Below are positions 40,194 through 44,036 of a stretch of 44,036 bases of DNA, one piece after another. The notes below the pieces were generated by a model that was given only the letters and a program-made list of their open reading frames with translations, did no database searches and had not been told where the DNA came from. The stretch spans positions 1-44,036 of the forward strand of contig WTGI01000012.1 of assembly GCA_011523635.1 (NCBI GenBank). Direction: 5' to 3'. Origin of the DNA: Acidimicrobiia bacterium. GTDB taxonomy: Bacteria; Actinomycetota; Acidimicrobiia; Spongiisociales; Spongiisociaceae. Positions within the stretch are counted from its first letter, which is position 1. Each line of letters opens with the position of its first letter. The position numbers and the translations under genes were made by a program.

Positions 40194-42842
40194 CTACTCC
40201 TTCACGGAGGCGAGATCCGGTCCGATTCCCACGTCGACGGTGAGCGGCACGGCAAGTTCCACCACCCCCTCCATCATCTCGCGGACGAGGCGAACGGTGG
40301 GCTCGACAGCATCCTCGCGGACCTCGAACACTAGCTCGTCGTGGATCTGGAGCAGCATCCTCGCCTGTTCGGGAGCCAGGTGCCTGTCGAGTTCGATCAT
40401 CGCGATCTTGATGACATCGGCGGCCGAACCCTGAACGGGTGCGTTCAGCGCCATCCGCTCCCCCATGTGGCGGGTCCGCCAGTTGCTAGACAGCAACTCG
40501 GGAAGGTACCGGCGGCGCCCGAACAGCGTGGTGGTGTAACCGACCTTTCGAGCCTCCCTCACCACCTCCCTGAGGTAGTGGCGCACGTCGGGGAACTGCC
40601 GGAAGTAGGTGTCCATGTGCTCCTGGGCCTCCGCCCGTCCGATCTTCAACCGCTCGGCGAGGCCGTATGCCTCCATCCCGTAGAGGAGGCCGAAGTTGAT
40701 CGCCTTTGCCCGGCGCCTGGTGTCCGCCTCGACCGTGTCGGCGGTGAGGCCGAACACGCGCGCCGCCGTGGCGGTGTGGATGTCCTCACCGGCCAGGAAC
40801 GCACCCAGCAGCCCGGGGTCCTCGGAAAGGTGCGCCAGGATCCGGAGCTCGATCTGGGAGTAGTCGGCCACCACGAACCGGAAGCCCTCCGCGGCGACGA
40901 AGGCTCGCCGGATGGTGCGGCCGAGCTCGGATCGCACCGGGATGTTCTGGAGGTTGGGCCGGTCCGAGGACAGTCGCCCCGTGGAGGCGCCCGTCTGGTT
41001 GAACCGGGCGTGGATGCGCTTATCGGGCCCGATCAACGGCAGGTAGCCCTTGACGTAGGTGCTGCGGAGCTTCTCCACCTCGCGGTAACGAAGGACGAGC
41101 CCGACGATGGGATGGTCTTCCTTCAGTTTTTCAAGTACCGAGGCATCGGTGCTGGGTGTTCCCCGGGGGGTCTTCTTCAGCACGCGCAGCCCGAGGTCGT
41201 CGAACAGCACCTTTCCGAATTGCTGGCTGGACTTGATGTTGAACTTCCGACCGGCCTGTTCGTGTATCCGGGTCTCCAACCCGGCGAGTTCGGCCCCGAG
41301 GCCTGCGCCCATCTCCTCGAGGTAGTCCCTGTCCACCCCGATACCGTGCTGCTCCATCCGGGCCAGCACCCGCACCAGGGGCAGTTCCATCTCTCGTAGC
41401 AGGGTCAACTGGTCCCGATCGGCCAGCTCCGCCTCCATAACGGCCTGCAGGTCGCGGACCGCCATGGCCCTGGCACCGGCCGCCTCCAGGTCCGGGCCGC
41501 CACCGAAGTCGAAGGTGGCCTGGCCGTTGTCGGCCGCCCCGCTCTCGGAAGCGTTCAGGTCGACCGCCAGGAAGCGGGAGGCCAGGTCCTCCAGCTTCTC
41601 CGATCGACCGGCCGGGCCGATGATGTATCCCGCCAGTTCGGGATCGAACTCCAGCCCGTCCAGTTCGTAGCCGGTCCGGTGCATCTCCTGCGCCAGTTTC
41701 TTCGACTTGTAGGCGGAATGAGGCACGCCGGGATCGGCCAGGGCAGGAGCGAGGTGTTCCAGGAGCGACGCGGGCACGTAGTAGGCCGTCCGTTCGGACC
41801 CGTCAGGCGCCGCCCCACCGAGAAGGGGGACGACCATCAGCCCGGTCAACTCGCCCGACTCGTGAACCGGCTCCACGGCCAGACCTGCCGCGCCTGCCAG
41901 CGTGGCAGCCTCGGTCGCCGACTGCACCACCCGGACCTCCAACTCGATGGCCGTCTCGGCGGCCGGAGGAGTGCCACCCTCCTGATCCGTCAGGCGTGTC
42001 CATAGGGTGGCGAACTCCAGCCGGTCGAAGACCGCTTGCACCGACGGCCAGTCAAGGTCTCTCCTGCGCAGCCGGTCCTCATTGACCTCGAGATCCAGGT
42101 CGTCGACCAGCGCCATCAGTTCGCGGTTGAGCAGGACCTGTTCCCGGTGGGTGGTGAGGTTGCTACGCAGTCTCGGAGAGAAGCTCTCGACATGCGAGAA
42201 GACACCCTCCAGGTCGTCGAACTCCGACAGGAGCCGGGCGGCGGTCTTCTCTCCCACTCCCGGAACACCGGGCAGGTTGTCGGACGTGTCCCCGCGCAGG
42301 GCTGCGTAGTCCAGATACTGCCCCGGCCTCACCCCGTACTTGCCCTCGACCCAATCCGGATCGACCACCACCGTGTCGGAAATGCCGCGGCGGGTGTAGA
42401 TGACCTTCACGGTCGGGGACACCAACTGGAAGCTGTCACGGTCTCCCGTGACCACCAGCACCTGCCAACCGAGGTCGGTCACCATCTTGACCAGCGTCGC
42501 GATCACGTCGTCGGCTTCGAATCCGGGGCGTTCCATCTGGAGGATCCCCATGGCCTCCAGCACTTCACGGATCAGGGGAAGCTGGCTCCGGAACAGGTCG
42601 GGCGCCGACTCTCTCTGGGCCTTGTAGTCGGCGTAGCGCTCCGTGCGGAAGGTGGACCTCCCCACGTCCCACGCCACCGCCATGCCGTCGGGCCGGTGCT
42701 CGCCGAGCAGCTTGATCAGCATCGAGGTGAAGCCGAACGCGGCGTTGGTCACCTGGCCGGAGCTGGTAGCGAGGTCGGGAGGCAGGGCGTAGAAGGCGCG
42801 GTAGGCGAGACTGTGGCCGTCCACAAGGGCCAGGGTGGGCAT
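40194..42842 (-). CDS. polA: DNA polymerase I
   Basis: The 882-residue enzyme has an N-terminal 5'-3' exonuclease (about 1-290, with VDGHSLAYRAF and GDTSDNLPGVPGVGEKTA), a central 3'-5' exonuclease-like domain and a C-terminal polymerase (motif A DYSQIELR near 655; motif B RRRAKAINFGLLYG; motif C IHDELVFE near 833-840). The central domain lacks the DEDD carboxylates (LAVEPVHES where active enzymes have a DTE motif), so proofreading should be absent, as in mycobacteria and Thermus. ATG 42842 follows a TACGAT hexamer by six bases. Confidence 0.97.
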   Translation of the reverse strand: MPTLALVDGHSLAYRAFYALPPDLATSSGQVTNAAFGFTSMLIKLLGEHRPDGMAVAWDVGRSTFRTERYADYKAQRESAPDLFRSQLPLIREVLEAMGILQMERPGFEADDVIATLVKMVTDLGWQVLVVTGDRDSFQLVSPTVKVIYTRRGISDTVVVDPDWVEGKYGVRPGQYLDYAALRGDTSDNLPGVPGVGEKTAARLLSEFDDLEGVFSHVESFSPRLRSNLTTHREQVLLNRELMALVDDLDLEVNEDRLRRRDLDWPSVQAVFDRLEFATLWTRLTDQEGGTPPAAETAIELEVRVVQSATEAATLAGAAGLAVEPVHESGELTGLMVVPLLGGAAPDGSERTAYYVPASLLEHLAPALADPGVPHSAYKSKKLAQEMHRTGYELDGLEFDPELAGYIIGPAGRSEKLEDLASRFLAVDLNASESGAADNGQATFDFGGGPDLEAAGARAMAVRDLQAVMEAELADRDQLTLLREMELPLVRVLARMEQHGIGVDRDYLEEMGAGLGAELAGLETRIHEQAGRKFNIKSSQQFGKVLFDDLGLRVLKKTPRGTPSTDASVLEKLKEDHPIVGLVLRYREVEKLRSTYVKGYLPLIGPDKRIHARFNQTGASTGRLSSDRPNLQNIPVRSELGRTIRRAFVAAEGFRFVVADYSQIELRILAHLSEDPGLLGAFLAGEDIHTATAARVFGLTADTVEADTRRRAKAINFGLLYGMEAYGLAERLKIGRAEAQEHMDTYFRQFPDVRHYLREVVREARKVGYTTTLFGRRRYLPELLSSNWRTRHMGERMALNAPVQGSAADVIKIAMIELDRHLAPEQARMLLQIHDELVFEVREDAVEPTVRLVREMMEGVVELAVPLTVDVGIGPDLASVKE

Positions 42843-42848
42843 GCGATG

Positions 42849-42854
42849 ATCGTA
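42849..42854 (-). promoter_or_regulatory. candidate -10 of polA
   Basis: TACGAT fits TAnnnT and ends six bases before the polA ATG; no ribosome site is visible, consistent with a leaderless mRNA. Confidence 0.4.
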
Positions 42855-42934
42855 GCCGTAGCCTGGAGTTCGTACTTCGTCGTCTGTGGTCGGTACTCCG
42901 ATGTCGTCGGCTCAGTAGATGAAAACGTACGTGT

Positions 42935-42969
42935 CAACTAGCAACTCACAACTAACGACTAACAACTAC
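42935..42969. repeat. five 7-bp repeats between polA and tRNA-Leu(CAA)
   Basis: The stretch reads CAACTAG, CAACTCA, CAACTAA, CGACTAA, CAACTAC without interruption, the clearest tandem run of this heptad in the window. It ends five bases before the 3' end of the tRNA gene. Confidence 0.8.
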
Positions 42970-42973
42970 CCGG

Positions 42974-43057
42974 TACCGGGAATGGGACTCGAACCCATAC
43001 GCCCTTGCGGGCACCGGATTTTGAGTCCGGCGCGTCTACCAATTCCGCCATCCCGGC
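42974..43057 (-). tRNA. tRNA-Leu (anticodon CAA)
   Basis: The 84-nt class II tRNA has acceptor GCCGGGA/TCCCGGT, D-arm GGTAGACGC, anticodon stem CCGGA/TCCGG with loop CTCAAAA (anticodon CAA, reading UUG), variable arm TGCCCGCAAGGGCGT and T-loop GTTCGAGTC. The first pair is a G-U wobble. CCA is not encoded. The variable arm is the same as in tRNA-Leu(GAG) at 15835. Confidence 0.93.
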
Positions 43058-43068
43058 GAGGGAGCACG

Positions 43069-43074
43069 ATCTTA
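43069..43074 (-). promoter_or_regulatory. candidate -10 of tRNA-Leu(CAA)
   Basis: TAAGAT lies 11 bases upstream of the tRNA 5' end; a CTGCAA block 16 bases further up may be the -35. Confidence 0.4.
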
Positions 43075-43129
43075 CCCCGACGGCCCCTCCTTGCAGGACC
43101 GTATCCCCTTCACGGTGGGCCTCGATCGC

Positions 43130-43135
43130 TAGCCT
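43130..43135 (+). promoter_or_regulatory. candidate -10 upstream of lepA
   Basis: TAGCCT lies within the 13-mer TCGCTAGCCTGCA (43126-43138), identical to the one before the small gene at 14154. The leader to the lepA ATG would be about 65 bases. Confidence 0.3.
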
Positions 43136-43207
43136 GCAACTCTCGGACCGGGTGAGTTCGCCTACCCGCGAACCCCGAAGAACCGTTCTCGAGCACCGTC
43201 GCAGGTC

Positions 43208-44036
43208 ATGGATCAATCTCGCATACGCAACGTCGCGATCATCGCTCACATCGACCACGGCAAGTCGACACTGGCAGATCGATTCCTAGAGATTTGCGGG
43301 GCTGTGGAAGCACGCCGGATGCGCGCCCAGTACCTCGACAACATGGAACTGGAGCGGGAGCGCGGTATCACCATCAAGCTCCAGAGCGTCCGCCTCGACT
43401 ACGGACCCTGGCGGATCAATCTGATCGACACGCCCGGCCATGTCGACTTCGGCTACGAGGTGTCCCGGTCGCTGGCGGCATGCGAGGGGGTGATCCTTCT
43501 AGTGGACGCCGCCCAGGGCATCGAGGCCCAAACCCTGGCCAACTGCACGCTGGCCTTGGAGCACGATCTGGCCGTGGTCCCGGTTCTCAACAAGGTGGAC
43601 CTGCCCGCCGCCGATCCTGACCGGGTGGCCGAGGAGATCGAACAGGTCCTGGGCATCGCGGCCGAAGAGGTGCTGGCCGTCTCGGCCAAGACCGGAGAGG
43701 GCGTCGCCGGGCTCCTCGACGCGGTCTGCCGGCGCGTGCCGGCCCCGGAGGGCGATGCCGATGCCGAACTTCAAGCCCTGGTGTTCGACTCCCATTTCGA
43801 CACCTACCGGGGGGTGATCAGCTCGATCCGGATCGTGCAGGGCACGCTGCGCTCCGGCTCGCGGGTGCGTCTCATGCAGACCGGCGCCGTCTACAACGTC
43901 CAGGAGATCGGGGTACGCACCCCGTCAGCCGTTCTCGTGGAGGAACTGGGTCCGGGGGAGGTGGGATACCTCATATCGGGGGTCAAGAACACGGCGGAGG
44001 CCCGCCCGGGCGAGACCGTGACCGACGCCGCCCGTC
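43208..44036 (+). CDS. lepA: elongation factor 4 LepA (5' part, cut by window end)
   Basis: The first 276 codons are present. The G domain has AHIDHGKST (13-21), the switch I region with [19 protein letters not shown] and NKVDLP, and domain II starts with [13 protein letters not shown]. These features, especially the short [16 protein letters not shown] segment, point to LepA rather than TypA or EF-G. LepA is a ribosome-associated GTPase that acts on translating or assembling ribosomes. ATG 43208 has only a weak GCAGG in front. Confidence 0.93.
   Translation, partial: MDQSRIRNVAIIAHIDHGKSTLADRFLEICGAVEARRMRAQYLDNMELERERGITIKLQSVRLDYGPWRINLIDTPGHVDFGYEVSRSLAACEGVILLVDAAQGIEAQTLANCTLALEHDLAVVPVLNKVDLPAADPDRVAEEIEQVLGIAAEEVLAVSAKTGEGVAGLLDAVCRRVPAPEGDADAELQALVFDSHFDTYRGVISSIRIVQGTLRSGSRVRLMQTGAVYNVQEIGVRTPSAVLVEELGPGEVGYLISGVKNTAEARPGETVTDAAR

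Overview
The window is G+C-rich, gene-dense chromosomal DNA from an actinobacterium. The best markers are a complete Pup-proteasome system (arc, dop, pup, prcB, prcA, pafA, pafB, pafC), the mycothiol-dependent dehydrogenase MscR, the helicase HelY next to tatA-tatC, and many start codons placed 5-8 bases after a TAnnnT -10 hexamer, as expected of leaderless mRNAs. The order trmI-arc-dop-pup-prcB-prcA-pafA-pafB-pafC-tatA-tatC-helY is the classical actinobacterial one. I suspect an Acidimicrobiia-like lineage, but that is inference. No rRNA, CRISPR array, insertion sequence or prophage was seen.

Layout. Positions 1-14055 (all minus strand) hold the proteasome, Tat and HelY block. It runs from a 33-residue membrane peptide and trmI, through pupylation and the PafBC regulator, to Tat export, HelY, a lipid kinase and a small DUF4193-like protein. 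Positions 14143-17685 carry small membrane proteins, a gamma-carbonic-anhydrase-like protein, tRNA-Leu(GAG), an MBL hydrolase and mscR. Positions 17744-25229 hold a DUF3179 protein and a secG-gpmA-tpiA-pgk-rapZ-uvrC run that lacks the yvcK, whiA and gap genes usual at this place.

The most unusual region is 25234-30302. A minus-strand gene encodes a predicted ligand-gated potassium channel of the GluR0 (prokaryotic ionotropic glutamate receptor) type. Its extracellular N-terminus is a complete ProX-type betaine-binding domain. It is transcribed away from an operon of a BCCT betaine transporter and a ProX-type lipoprotein, and that operon ends in a 16-bp terminator stem. The channel's ProX domain and the lipoprotein are paralogues, and both keep the three tryptophans of the ProX aromatic cage. 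I read the locus as an osmolyte sensing and uptake module in which extracellular betaine could be linked to potassium flux.

Positions 30334-44036 hold a methyltransferase, a VapBC-type toxin-antitoxin pair, uvrA, uvrB, a ureohydrolase, coaE, rpsA, polA, tRNA-Leu(CAA) and the start of lepA. The uvrA and uvrB upstream regions carry sequences resembling the PafBC (RecA-NDp) damage-response promoter, and pafB and pafC are in the same window.

Intergenic regions repeatedly contain degenerate 7-bp tandem repeats (CAACTAG-like), often as inverted halves touching stop codons, and one palindromic element of about 170 bp.
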